This document shows positions 17,252-25,951 of a DNA stretch of 64,000 nucleotides, one piece after another. The notes beneath the pieces were generated by a model. The model saw nothing but the letters and a program-made list of their open reading frames with translations. It ran no database searches and was not told the DNA's origin. Source of the DNA: Paracoxiella cheracis (GTDB lineage: Bacteria; Pseudomonadota; Gammaproteobacteria; Coxiellales; Coxiellaceae); assembly GCF_049348705.1 (NCBI RefSeq), contig NZ_CP186485.1, positions 2,108,001 through 2,172,000 on the forward strand. The letters run 5' to 3'. A program made the position numbers and the translations under genes. Positions within the stretch are counted from its first letter, which is position 1. Every line of letters begins with the position of its first letter.

Positions 17252-17848
17252 TTAAACAATTTCTTCTAAAACGTCGAGTAACTGCTCAATCGCTTGGCCA
17301 CGATGGCTGATGGCATTTTTTTCTTCTTCGTCTAACTCAGCCGCACTGCACTCATGCGTCGGCACATAAAAAATAGGATCGTAACCAAAACCTTTGGTAC
17401 CACGAGGTGCCTCCAAAATCTCACCTTCCCAAATGCCATGACAAAGGAGCTGCGCAGGTTCGGTTTCAGTGCCCATTAACGCGATAACACAATGATAACA
17501 AGCATCGCGATCATCTTTGCCGCTCTTTTTTAACTCCAACAACAGCTTTGCAATGCGCTCTTCATCACTCGCGTTTTTTCCTGCATAGCGCGAAGAGCGA
17601 ACACCCGGGGCACCGCCTAATGCATCGACAGTCAGCCCAGAATCATCCGCAATGGCAGGCAAGCCCGAATATTTTGCGGCATGGCGCGCTTTAATAATGG
17701 CATTTTCCACAAATGTGGTGCCCGTTTCTTCCACCTCGGGCATCTCAAACTCAGTTTGCGGAATTATTTTGATGGGTAAATCACTTAACAGAGCTTTTAT
17801 TTCAGCGATTTTTCCTGGATTTGTACTGGCTAAAACGATCTCTAACAT
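17252..17848 (-). CDS. rdgB: Non-canonical purine NTP pyrophosphatase (RdgB/HAM1)
   Basis: RdgB hydrolyses dITP, XTP and ITP to monophosphates and keeps damaged purines out of DNA. The family motifs are present in order: LASTNPGKIAEIKALL, ETGTTFVENAIIKARHAA, AIADDSGLTVDALGGAPGVRSSRYAG, GFGYDPIFYVP and ISHRGQAI. The length (198 residues) is normal. AGGAC upstream of ATG 17848. It is the third gene of a hemH, mini-pilin, rdgB operon. Confidence 0.96.
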   Translation of the reverse strand: MLEIVLASTNPGKIAEIKALLSDLPIKIIPQTEFEMPEVEETGTTFVENAIIKARHAAKYSGLPAIADDSGLTVDALGGAPGVRSSRYAGKNASDEERIAKLLLELKKSGKDDRDACYHCVIALMGTETEPAQLLCHGIWEGEILEAPRGTKGFGYDPIFYVPTHECSAAELDEEEKNAISHRGQAIEQLLDVLEEIV

Positions 17849-17860
17849 TTTTTTTGTCCT

Positions 17861-18064
17861 CTAAATTTTCACTTTTGTCGATGCGCGACCTTTATTATTT
17901 TTTCCAATTTTTGCAGCCGCCTCCTGTTTTTTCCAATTGTTTTCAGCAACATGAAAATAATGCACAAACAGTGTAATGATAAGACCGATCATAGCCAACA
18001 CCAGAAACATTTCTAGGAAACTGATACTAGATTGCTGTGGGGAAAAGCTTTTTGATTTTAACAT
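17861..18064 (-). CDS. Small single-helix protein with prepilin-like N-terminus, 67 residues
   Basis: After a polar leader of about 13 residues comes SISFLEMFLVLAMIGLIITLFV, then a basic hydrophilic tail (NNWKKQEAAAKIGKNNKGRAS). The hydrophobic segment with Glu five residues after the candidate cleavage point looks like a type IV prepilin helix, but the residue before it is Ser rather than Gly and there is no globular domain. The ATG overlaps the hemH stop by 7 bases (ATGTTAA), and rdgB follows 12 bases after its stop, so it is probably translated as part of that operon. It may be a decayed pseudopilin or a plain small membrane protein; function unknown. Confidence 0.65.
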   Translation of the reverse strand: MLKSKSFSPQQSSISFLEMFLVLAMIGLIITLFVHYFHVAENNWKKQEAAAKIGKNNKGRASTKVKI

Positions 18065-19098
18065 GAATTTAAGGTCAGCTCGCCAATCATCTCTGCAACG
18101 ACTTTAACCCACTTTGGATGCGCATTCAAACAGGGAATTAACTCAAATCGTTTACCGCCCAATCGTTGCCATTGCTCACGCGCACGAATTCCCATTTCCT
18201 CCAATGTTTCCAAACAATCCGCTGCAAACGATGGACAAACCACCGCGATATTGTTGAAATTACGCTCTATTAACTCGGGCAACACAAAATCGGTATAAGG
18301 CTTGATCCAAGGGGTTCGCCCCAAACGAGATTGAAACGAAACACTAAATTGATCACTTGATAAATTTAACGCCTTCGCTAATAAATTGGATGTTGCAAAG
18401 CATTGTGCGCGATAACAATAACGATTGTGATTTTCAACACCCGGGCATGCTTCACGTCGAGTGCACGCATGCGCTGCACACTCACTTTTGGTAATGTGAT
18501 GTTCTGGCAAACCGTGATAACTAAAAATAAGATGATCGGGGCTAAAGTCAGCTAGATGTTCTTGTATCACATTTGCTTGTGCGGCAATAAAACCGGGATG
18601 ATCATAAAAATCATTACATAAAATTAGTTTAGGGATATTCCAATGATTGCGAATCACTTCCATGGTTTTTTCCAACGCCGAGCCGGTTGCCGCCGATGAA
18701 TACTGCGGAAATAAAGGCAATACAATCAAATAATCACAATGTTGTTGTTTTAACATTTCAACAGCAGAGTCGATACTCGGGTTACCATAACGCATTCCCA
18801 ATGCAACGTGATAGCGGGCCCCCAACGCAGCCCCTAGTTCATTTTTTAATTGCTCACTATTCACTAAGAGTGGCGAACCCTGTTCAGTCCATATTTTTTG
18901 ATATGCGGCTGCCGATTGGCGCGGCCGAAATGGCAGGATGAGCATGTTGAGCAACAGCCAACGAGCAAGCTTTGGCAAGTCAATGACACGCGGGTCGGAC
19001 AAAAATTCTCGCAGATACCGACGGACCGCCGGCACCGAGGGGTCATCCGGAGTGCCGAGGTTTAGCAAAAGAACGCCGATGGAGGATGCTGTATTCAT
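18058..19098 (-). CDS. hemH: Ferrochelatase
   Basis: HemH inserts ferrous iron into protoporphyrin IX, the last step of haem synthesis. Motifs visible: GVLLLNLGTPD at the N-terminus, PLFPQYSSAATGS, FSYHGLPEHH with the metal-site His, FSVSFQSRLGRTPWIKPYTD and CPSFAADCLETLEE containing the catalytic Glu region. The length (346 residues) is typical of proteobacteria. Four Cys around CAAHACTRREACPG may be a metal-binding insertion. First gene of the hemH operon. Confidence 0.96.
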   Translation of the reverse strand: MNTASSIGVLLLNLGTPDDPSVPAVRRYLREFLSDPRVIDLPKLARWLLLNMLILPFRPRQSAAAYQKIWTEQGSPLLVNSEQLKNELGAALGARYHVALGMRYGNPSIDSAVEMLKQQHCDYLIVLPLFPQYSSAATGSALEKTMEVIRNHWNIPKLILCNDFYDHPGFIAAQANVIQEHLADFSPDHLIFSYHGLPEHHITKSECAAHACTRREACPGVENHNRYCYRAQCFATSNLLAKALNLSSDQFSVSFQSRLGRTPWIKPYTDFVLPELIERNFNNIAVVCPSFAADCLETLEEMGIRAREQWQRLGGKRFELIPCLNAHPKWVKVVAEMIGELTLNSC

Positions 19099-19167
19099 GG
19101 GGATCGATTATACCAGGTACGCTGACCCAATGGCTAAATTCACAGCGCGACCTCAATCTCAGACATT

Positions 19168-19239
19168 TATTGAATATTCTAGGCCTCCATCGGATATTCA
19201 ATGTTTTTCCTTGACATACATCGGATATTCAAAGAATAT
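19168..19239 (+). promoter_or_regulatory. Promoter with triple operator-like repeats for the DUF4143 ATPase gene
   Basis: A TTGACA box (19211-19216) and GAATAT (19234-19239) are 17 bases apart. The 14-mer CATCGGATATTCAA occurs at 19188-19201 and again at 19219-19232, exactly 31 bases (three helical turns) apart; the second copy fills the promoter spacer. An inverted near-copy (ATTGAATATTCT) lies at 19169-19180. The arrangement suits a repressor whose sites phase on one face of the DNA. Confidence 0.65.
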
Positions 19240-19261
19240 AACCTAAAAGGGCCTCTACAAG

Positions 19262-20458
19262 ATGATAATTCGTAGAAAAATCGAACAAAATATTCGCGAT
19301 ACACTCAATCGCGGGAAGAGTGTGATTTTAATCGGCCCTCGCCAAACTGGAAAATCCACCCTGGTCGAGCACTTTATCAAACCTGATATCTCATACACAT
19401 TTGCAAAAGAACAAACGAGACAGCGATATGAACAAAACCCTGCTTTACTTGAGGCCGAACTTGAAGAACAAGTAAAAGCATATAACAAGCCACCGCTTGT
19501 TTACATTGATGAGGTACAAAAAATTCCGCGCGTTATGGATATTGCACAAGTGCTCATCGATAACAAACAGGCTCATTTTATTTTAACAGGATCATCCACA
19601 CGAAAACTGAAACATGGCACCAACCTAAATTTATTACCAGGGCGAGCAGTCGCCTTAATCATGACCCCCTTACTTTACGAAGAACTCCCTGAACCAAAAC
19701 CCTCACTAGAAGAGATACTCATTTATGGCACGTTGCCCGGAATTCTTTTAGAAAAAAACTTGGAAGCTCGTGAAATTGATCTTTATTCTTATGTTACCAC
19801 TTATCTTGAAGAAGAAATTCGCGCCGAGGCATTAGTTCGCAATGTAGGTAGTTTCTCGCGCTTTCTTGAATTAGCAGCGGGCGAATCTGCACGACAATTA
19901 AATTTTACACGTCTAGCACAAGATATTGGAATTGGAGATACTACTATTGCTAATTATTATCAAATTTTAGAAGACTGCATGATTACACGCATTGTCAATC
20001 CAATCACAAAAGCCGAAACAAAACGACGCCTGATCAAATCGCCTAAACATTTATTCTTTGATTTAGGTGTTCGCCGTGCTTGCGCTAATGAAGGAATAAA
20101 GCTCCCAAAGAGATTAATGGCCCATTTATTTGAACATTATGTAGGAAATGAGCTTTATAATGTCAGCCAACTCACATCACCTCACATAAAAATTAAATAC
20201 TGGCGGGATACAGCAGGCACTGAGGTAGATTATGTTTTAGATATTGCTCAACATTATATTCCAATTGAAGTTAAGTCGTCAGATGCACCACAAGCAAAAG
20301 ACGCGAAAAATTTACACCGCTTTATTAGTGAATATTCGCAAGCAGATCACGGTTATGTTATCTGTCGCACACCCCACCGCTATAAGATCAGTGATAATGT
20401 TACTGCTATTCCATGGATAGAAATAGCGACATTAGTTAAAACCGAAGGGCGCCTTTAA
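19262..20458 (+). CDS. AAA_14/DUF4143 ATPase
   Basis: The N-terminal ATPase has Walker A GPRQTGKST (residues about 25-33), Walker B LVYIDEVQ, and LTGSSTRKL as sensor. The C-terminal DUF4143 part (from about 200) contains YWRDTAGTEVDYVLD and PIEVKSS, the D/E-x-K pattern of a restriction-endonuclease-like fold. Such proteins are widespread, often horizontally moved, and of unsettled function; some behave like toxin or defence modules. The last codons (EGRL and the stop) fall in a copy of the dispersed repeat (20444-20506), so its natural C-terminus may have been altered. It is isolated between divergent or convergent housekeeping genes and has the phased-repeat promoter described above. Confidence 0.88.
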   Translation: MIIRRKIEQNIRDTLNRGKSVILIGPRQTGKSTLVEHFIKPDISYTFAKEQTRQRYEQNPALLEAELEEQVKAYNKPPLVYIDEVQKIPRVMDIAQVLIDNKQAHFILTGSSTRKLKHGTNLNLLPGRAVALIMTPLLYEELPEPKPSLEEILIYGTLPGILLEKNLEAREIDLYSYVTTYLEEEIRAEALVRNVGSFSRFLELAAGESARQLNFTRLAQDIGIGDTTIANYYQILEDCMITRIVNPITKAETKRRLIKSPKHLFFDLGVRRACANEGIKLPKRLMAHLFEHYVGNELYNVSQLTSPHIKIKYWRDTAGTEVDYVLDIAQHYIPIEVKSSDAPQAKDAKNLHRFISEYSQADHGYVICRTPHRYKISDNVTAIPWIEIATLVKTEGRL

Positions 20459-20506
20459 AAATTATTTTTAAAAATCATAAAACATTTTATCGATTTCAAT
20501 TGCTTA
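20444..20506 (+). repeat. Dispersed palindromic element, copy D (left end)
   Basis: The left end AAGGGCGCCTTTAAAAATT, then ATAAAACATTTTATCG, then ATTTCAATTGCTTA, matches copies E, F and G. The right half is missing. It encodes the last residues and stop codon of the DUF4143 ATPase gene. Confidence 0.8.
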
Positions 20507-20522
20507 CGCATCATGATTGGGG

Positions 20523-21356
20523 TTAGTATTTCCGCCCAACAATCATCCGCGGCATATGAGCAAGATCAGGATAATCTTTAACATCGCGATAGTTATTTTG
20601 CTTCATCAGTTCGACAATTTTATCGCTTTGGTCATAACCATGTTCAAGCACGAGCCAACCGTTTTCCGACAAATACGTTTTGGCTTCCCGAATAATAATT
20701 CTTATGGCATCGAGGCCATCCTCACCTGCACTCAATGCCGATCGTGGCTCGTAGTGTAAATTTTGCAAATGCTCATCATGACTCGCGATGTAAGGCGGAT
20801 TACCTAAAATGGCATGGTAGTTTTTGCCAGGCAGCGCCTGACACCATTGCCCACAATAAAAATTAACATTAGCGACTCGATACCAATCAGCATTTTGTTT
20901 TGCAACCTTAAGTGCTTTTTTGGAAATATCCGTAGCATCGATAATCCAATTTGGGCGCTCATCCGCCAAAGCAATAGCAATCGCACCCGAACCTGTTCCC
21001 AAGTCTGCAACGCGGCAGGTTTCTTTTTCGGGTAAATTATCCAACGCCCATTCAACCAACATTTCCGTTTCGGGTCGTGGGATTAATACATCAGGTGTGA
21101 CATGAAAATCTAACGACCAAAATTCTTTATGGCCTAATATGTAGGCGATGGGTTCGCCCTTGCTGCGTCGGTTAACGTATTTTTTTAATTGTTTTTCTTC
21201 AGCAGCGGTTAATTGTCGCTCCGGATAAGCAAACAATTGTGTACGCGGCTGCTCGGTAATTGCAGCAATTAACAATTCTGCATCAAGACGGGGTGTTTCG
21301 GAATGCGATTTTAATTCATCCGTGTAAGCCTCGATTCCTTCCTTGATTGTTTTCAA
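20523..21356 (-). CDS. prmC: Release-factor glutamine methyltransferase
   Basis: PrmC methylates the Gln of the GGQ motif in RF1 and RF2. The SAM-binding motif VADLGTGSGAIAIALA and the catalytic NPPY (GNPPYIASHDEHL) are present, with the usual N-terminal helical domain (DAELLIAAI, GEPIAYILGHKEFW). The length (277 residues) is standard. Its ATG directly follows the prfA stop, so enzyme and substrate are in one operon. Confidence 0.96.
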   Translation of the reverse strand: MKTIKEGIEAYTDELKSHSETPRLDAELLIAAITEQPRTQLFAYPERQLTAAEEKQLKKYVNRRSKGEPIAYILGHKEFWSLDFHVTPDVLIPRPETEMLVEWALDNLPEKETCRVADLGTGSGAIAIALADERPNWIIDATDISKKALKVAKQNADWYRVANVNFYCGQWCQALPGKNYHAILGNPPYIASHDEHLQNLHYEPRSALSAGEDGLDAIRIIIREAKTYLSENGWLVLEHGYDQSDKIVELMKQNNYRDVKDYPDLAHMPRMIVGRKY

Positions 21357-22442
21357 TTATTCATCACCTAGTTGTGCCAATTGATCTGCCTGCAATTCAC
21401 GAATTAATGGTTCGATTACTGGCCCCATGTGCCCTTCCATCACTTCTTCTAATTTATAGAGTGTAAGGTTAATGCGATGATCAGTAACACGCCCTTGCGG
21501 ATAATTGTAAGTGCGAATACGCTCAGAACGATCGCCACTGCCTACTAAAGAACGCCGCGTTTCTGCTTGTTCGTGTTCTTGCTTGGCACGTTCTGCCGAT
21601 AAAATTTTTGCATGTAATAATGACATGGCGCGCGCTTTATTTTTATGTTGAGAGCGTTCGTCTTGGCACTCAACCACAATTCCCGTTGGCAAATGCGTAA
21701 TACGCACAGCAGAATCCGTACGGTTAACGTGCTGACCGCCCGCCCCCGAAGCACGATATGTATCGATCCGTAATTCCGCGGGATTAATTTCGATAGCTTC
21801 CACCTCTTCCACTTCAGGCATTATTGCCACGGTGCACGCTGAGGTATGAATACGACCCTGTGACTCGGTGACAGGCACACGTTGCACACGATGCGCGCCC
21901 GATTCAAATTTTAATTGTGAATAAACACCGTGCCCCACAATTCGTGCAATAATTTCTTTGAAGCCACCATGCTCACCTTCGTGCGCCGAAACAACACTGA
22001 TTTTCCAACCACGCTGCTCAGCAAAGCGCGCATACATACGAAATAAATCGCCTGCAAAAATTGATGCCTCATCGCCACCAGTGCCTGCACGAATTTCTAA
22101 AAAGATATTGCGTTCATCGTTGGGATCTTTCGGCAATAATAGGGTTTTTAATTCTATTTCCAATACGTCTTGTTTTTGCTTGAGCTGTGATAATTCTTCT
22201 TCTGCTAATTCACGAAGTTCAGCATCTGCTTCTTCTAACATTTCTTTTGAAGCAGCTATTGCTTCAATATTTTTTTCATATTCACGATAACATTTGACGA
22301 GCGGCTCAAGCTGCGCGTATTCCTTACCTAATTCACGATAACGATTTTGATCGCTCATAACGGCCGGATCACTTAATAGACCTCCGACCTCTTCATAACG
22401 ATACGTTAGTTGTTTGAGTTTTTGGTGTAATGATGACTTCAT
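21357..22442 (-). CDS. prfA: Peptide chain release factor 1
   Basis: RF1 reads UAA and UAG and triggers hydrolysis of peptidyl-tRNA. RASGAGGQHVNRTDSAVR holds the universal GGQ, and the codon-recognition segment is in the usual place (RVPVTESQGRIHTSA, with the PVT tripeptide typical of PxT in RF1). The length (361 residues) is normal. It overlaps hemA by 4 bases (ATGA). Middle gene of hemA-prfA-prmC. Confidence 0.97.
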   Translation of the reverse strand: MKSSLHQKLKQLTYRYEEVGGLLSDPAVMSDQNRYRELGKEYAQLEPLVKCYREYEKNIEAIAASKEMLEEADAELRELAEEELSQLKQKQDVLEIELKTLLLPKDPNDERNIFLEIRAGTGGDEASIFAGDLFRMYARFAEQRGWKISVVSAHEGEHGGFKEIIARIVGHGVYSQLKFESGAHRVQRVPVTESQGRIHTSACTVAIMPEVEEVEAIEINPAELRIDTYRASGAGGQHVNRTDSAVRITHLPTGIVVECQDERSQHKNKARAMSLLHAKILSAERAKQEHEQAETRRSLVGSGDRSERIRTYNYPQGRVTDHRINLTLYKLEEVMEGHMGPVIEPLIRELQADQLAQLGDE

Positions 22443-23680
22443 AAATCAAATAAATCTTTCATCAGCAATAACAAATCTAATTGCTCATGGTATGCCGCTT
22501 CACGCAGTTTAACGGTTGGTTGATGCATAATTTTATTCGTCAAGCTGTGCGCTAAAGAAGCTAATGCAGTCTGTGGATTTTGGGATCGCTCAAAATGCTC
22601 CAGTGCTTTTGCTAACTCTTGATCGCGCACGTTTTCAACTCGTTCACGAAAATTCAGAATCATATCACCCGCATTAATGACACGCAATTGTCGCATATAA
22701 TGCGTAGTTTGCATTTCAACCATCGTTTCAGCCTGTCTTGCTGCTTCTTCACGATTTTTTAAATTTTGTGAAATGACGGACTGTAAATTATCTAAATTAT
22801 AAAGATAAATATCTTCTAACTCACCGACCTCAGGCTCGATGTCGCGTGGCATTGCTAAGTCTGCCATAAAAATAGGACGACGCTTTCTTTGTCGCAACGC
22901 ACTTTCAAATGTACCTTTACCTAAAATAGGGAGTTGACTCGCGGTAGCCGTTACAACAATATCGATATCTGTTAAACATGCAGGCACATCACCGATGCGA
23001 ATGGCACGCGCTTGAAATTGAGTCGCTAACTTTTGCGCGCGCTCCACCGTGCGATTTGCAATAATTAATTGTCTAGCCCCTTGACCGTATAAATGCGTGG
23101 CAACCAGTTCAATTGTTTCACCGGCACCCACTAATAATATTTTGCATTGTGTTAAATCAGAAAATATTCGTCTTGCTAACTGCACTACAGCATAAGCCAT
23201 CGATACCGAATTATTCCCAATGGCTGTTTGCGTGCGAACTTGCTTGCTGGCAGCAAAAACAGCCGGGAATAAATGCCCTAGGCGGTTGCCAACAGTGCCG
23301 GCATTACACGCAATCGAATAGGCTTGTTTGATTTGCCCAAAAATTTGAGGCTCTCCCAAAACCATTGAATCAAGACCACTCGCTACTCGCATTAGGTGCC
23401 GCACCATCTCCGCGTCTTGATATTGGTAACAAAAAGAACTAATATCTTGACCCGAAAGACGGGGCTCTTTAGCCAACCATTCTTTTATCGCTGACCCGTG
23501 ATTACTAGCGGTGTAGATTTCCGTTCTATTGCAGGTCGACAGCAATACCGCTTCATTGACCGCCTCTCGGCTAATAAGCGCTTGCAACATTTTTGGAGTC
23601 TGCTCTGGATGAAACGCCAGCCGCTCACGAACATAAAGCGGTGCAGACTTGTGATTTATACCATAGGCTAGTAGATACAT
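22439..23680 (-). CDS. hemA: Glutamyl-tRNA reductase
   Basis: HemA reduces glutamyl-tRNA to glutamate-1-semialdehyde, the committed step of haem synthesis. Motifs: GINHKSAPLYVRERLAF, LSTCNRTEIY with the catalytic Cys, SGLDSMVLGEPQI, ILLVGAGETIELVA for NADPH, and a helical dimerisation tail. The family start aligns with ATG 23680 (MYLLAYGINHKSA); the frame extends 12 bases further. It is divergent from the L,D-transpeptidase gene, with a 77-base gap that must hold both promoters. Confidence 0.96.
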   Translation of the reverse strand: MYLLAYGINHKSAPLYVRERLAFHPEQTPKMLQALISREAVNEAVLLSTCNRTEIYTASNHGSAIKEWLAKEPRLSGQDISSFCYQYQDAEMVRHLMRVASGLDSMVLGEPQIFGQIKQAYSIACNAGTVGNRLGHLFPAVFAASKQVRTQTAIGNNSVSMAYAVVQLARRIFSDLTQCKILLVGAGETIELVATHLYGQGARQLIIANRTVERAQKLATQFQARAIRIGDVPACLTDIDIVVTATASQLPILGKGTFESALRQRKRRPIFMADLAMPRDIEPEVGELEDIYLYNLDNLQSVISQNLKNREEAARQAETMVEMQTTHYMRQLRVINAGDMILNFRERVENVRDQELAKALEHFERSQNPQTALASLAHSLTNKIMHQPTVKLREAAYHEQLDLLLLMKDLFDL

Positions 23681-23757
23681 GCCGCACATCATAGCATATC
23701 CACATCAGCAGAGAGAGTACCTATGATTTATATTATTAGTATCAAGCTAAGGAGAAT

Positions 23758-24930
23758 ATGATGTACACCCGTTTTGTATTCCCTTGGCACTCACTATTCG
23801 CAATCCTGTTGGCCGCCTTAATCAGTGGGTGCACCAGTACCCCTAACATTGGATCGCCACCCAATACCTCAAACAAAACAGCGTTACGGATTCATGGCCA
23901 TTTATCAAAGTATGCAAGCTTAGCGCAAGAACCTTGGCCAGCTATTTATCCAGAGCATTCACTGCCACTCAAGTTTGGAATGCACGACCCAAGAATCCCA
24001 ATGATTCGAACTCGACTGATCAAGCTAGGCGATTTACCCAAAGCCAACACCTCCAGCAGCAAACGCTTCGATCACTCCCTTGTTAACGGGATTCGACAAT
24101 TTCAGTGGCGTCATGGATTAAAGGCTGATGGCACCCTTGGCAGCGAAACATTACATGCCCTCAACGTGCCACCGCTTGTACGGTTTCAACAGTTACAGCA
24201 GAGCATGAAACGTTGGGCAAAATTCCCAGAAACTCCTGGCAGCCGATATATTCGCGTTAACATTGCTAATTTCAATCTCGATTTAATTGAAGACGGGCAC
24301 AAAATTATTAATATGAAAATTATTGCAGGACGACCATCACGACCAACACCTGAGTTGTATTCTAAGGTCGAAACGATCGTGCTAAATCCGAAATGGAATA
24401 TCCCTCAAACCATTGCCAAAAACGATATTATTCCTAAAATCATCAAAAACCCCAATTATTTAGCCGATAATAATATCAGTATTTATAGGAGCTGGAAAAA
24501 GGGTGCTTATCAAATTGACCCGAAAGATATTAACTGGGAGAAAACACAAACCAATGGATTTCCTTATCGATTCACACAACTGCCCGGAAATAATAACGCC
24601 TTAGGCAGAGTTAAATTTGTTTTTCTCAATAAAGAAGATGTTTACATGCACGACACACCCCAAAAAGGTTTGTTCGAAAAAATCTCACGCGCCTTTAGCT
24701 CCGGCTGTATACGTTTAGAAAAACCTTATCACCTCGTCGAATATTTTATTGGGGATAGCCCAAGCTTAACCCGCGAAGAAGTGACCGAAAAATTGGAAAG
24801 TGGGAAAACAGAATATATTAAAATACGAAACCCCATTCCTATTTACATTACCTACATTACCGCTTGGGTCGATAAAAGTGGTTACACGCATTTTCGTGAA
24901 GACGTTTATCAACGGAAAAGTAAGAATTAA
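23758..24930 (+). CDS. L,D-transpeptidase lipoprotein (LdtD/YcbB-like) with peptidoglycan-binding domain
   Basis: The signal peptide ends in AALISGC, a lipobox. A PG_binding_1 domain (GMHDPRIPMIRTRLIKLGDL to GIRQFQWRHGLKADGTLG, residues about 75-140) precedes the YkuD domain with PRIPMHDT-like VYMHDTPQKGLFEKISRAFS and the catalytic SSGCIRLEKP. Enzymes of this layout make 3-3 cross-links in murein. AAGGAG 5 bases upstream supports ATG 23758. Its stop codon lies in the terminal repeat of dispersed element E. Together with the enzyme at 5880 it suggests appreciable L,D-cross-linking. Confidence 0.93.
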   Translation: MMYTRFVFPWHSLFAILLAALISGCTSTPNIGSPPNTSNKTALRIHGHLSKYASLAQEPWPAIYPEHSLPLKFGMHDPRIPMIRTRLIKLGDLPKANTSSSKRFDHSLVNGIRQFQWRHGLKADGTLGSETLHALNVPPLVRFQQLQQSMKRWAKFPETPGSRYIRVNIANFNLDLIEDGHKIINMKIIAGRPSRPTPELYSKVETIVLNPKWNIPQTIAKNDIIPKIIKNPNYLADNNISIYRSWKKGAYQIDPKDINWEKTQTNGFPYRFTQLPGNNNALGRVKFVFLNKEDVYMHDTPQKGLFEKISRAFSSGCIRLEKPYHLVEYFIGDSPSLTREEVTEKLESGKTEYIKIRNPIPIYITYITAWVDKSGYTHFREDVYQRKSKN

Positions 24931-25031
24931 GGGCCGCTCTAAAAATCGTTTTAAAAACTATAAAATATTTTAGCAATTTCAATTGTTTGCCAATACAAGA
25001 AGGGGCTTGTGTTGTCGGGAGGTGCCCTTAA
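24927..25031. repeat. Dispersed palindromic element, copy E, bounded by TTAAGGGC inverted repeats
   Basis: TTAAGGGC (24927-24934) and GCCCTTAA (25024-25031) are perfect 8-bp terminal inverted repeats. Inside are the family blocks CTAAAAATC, ATAAAATATTTTAGCA and ATTTCAATTG, then a small hairpin (CAATACAAG against CTTGTGTTG). The element lies between two convergent genes, and its TTAA ends supply the stop codons of both: the L,D-transpeptidase on the plus strand and folB on the minus strand. Confidence 0.85.
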
Positions 25032-25396
25032 GAATTGGTCATTAAACCCTTACGTTCAAGGGTAATACCCGCAACCGTTTCATCGTCAAAAGCGCCGGGT
25101 TTCGTTAGGGTTAAACGCAACCACTGGATATTAAAGCTCTTAATCAATAATTCTGCGATTTCATGAGCCAGTGTTTCGATTAAATTGAAGCGATGCTGCA
25201 TAACAAACTGAGTCACACAATCTCGGACTTTGACGTAATCAACGGTGTGATTAATGTCGTCCATTTTTGCAATTTGATTGGCATCGGTCTCAATATCGAT
25301 ATCAAAAGTGATATCTTGGCGGCTTTCGCGCTCCCATAGACAAATACCAATCTGCGCAGATACTTTTAAGTGGCGGATAAATACCTTATCAACCAC
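25028..25396 (-). CDS. folB: Dihydroneopterin aldolase
   Basis: FolB converts dihydroneopterin to hydroxymethyl-dihydropterin in folate synthesis. DKVFIRHLKVSAQIGICLWERE, VDYVKVRDCV, FNLIETLAHEIAE and VTLTKPGAFD-like LTLTKPGAFDDE are the family blocks with the active-site Glu, Tyr and Lys. The frame extends to 25423, but the family N-terminus (VDKVFIRHLKV) fits the GTG at 25396, which overlaps the dksA stop (GTGGTTGA) and has GAGAAG upstream. 122 residues. Confidence 0.9.
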   Translation of the reverse strand: MVDKVFIRHLKVSAQIGICLWERESRQDITFDIDIETDANQIAKMDDINHTVDYVKVRDCVTQFVMQHRFNLIETLAHEIAELLIKSFNIQWLRLTLTKPGAFDDETVAGITLERKGLMTNS

Positions 25397-25826
25397 CCGA
25401 TTGCTTCTCACGAATTTCTTCAAATGTTTTACAATCGATACATTTTGTAGCGGTCGGTCTCGCTTCTAAGCGACGAATTCCTATTTCGGTCCCGCAGTCT
25501 TCACAAAAACCATAGTCTTTATCATCGATAGCATCGAGTGCTTGTTCAATTTTTTTGATGAGCTTGCGTTCACGATCACGCGTACGAAGTTCTAAGCTAA
25601 AGCCTTCTTCCTGACTCGCGCGATCTAGTGGATCTGAATAACTGGCTGCATCTTCTTTGAGATGAACTACCGTACTATCCACTTCTTCCATGAGCTGTTT
25701 CTTCCACTCACTTAGAATGTCCTTGAAATGCTCAAGCTGTTTGTCATTCATGTACTCCTCACCTTTCTTGATTTTGTAAGGCGAGAAGCCTAAAGCTGTT
25801 GTCTTACTTGTCTTGGATACCGTCAT
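25389..25826 (-). CDS. dksA: RNA polymerase-binding transcription factor DksA
   Basis: DksA enters the RNA polymerase secondary channel and works with ppGpp in the stringent response. The coiled-coil tip SDPLDRASQEE carries the two essential Asp residues, followed by FSLELRTRDRERKLIKKIE and the zinc-finger CEDCGTEIGIRRLEARP...CIDC. The match to the E. coli protein is close throughout, including PYKIKKGEEYMN near the N-terminus. folB overlaps its 3' end. Confidence 0.97.
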   Translation of the reverse strand: MTVSKTSKTTALGFSPYKIKKGEEYMNDKQLEHFKDILSEWKKQLMEEVDSTVVHLKEDAASYSDPLDRASQEEGFSLELRTRDRERKLIKKIEQALDAIDDKDYGFCEDCGTEIGIRRLEARPTATKCIDCKTFEEIREKQSGG

Positions 25827-25951
25827 TTCTACACCCTCCTCCAGCGAAATTCAAGCTATCTGCTTGTTTTCCCTAGAGTTGCTTGACCAAACCTATCGGT
25901 CAGTTTTAAAACTCACACATTCTATACCAATTCCTGAAAGGTTCAAGTCTA

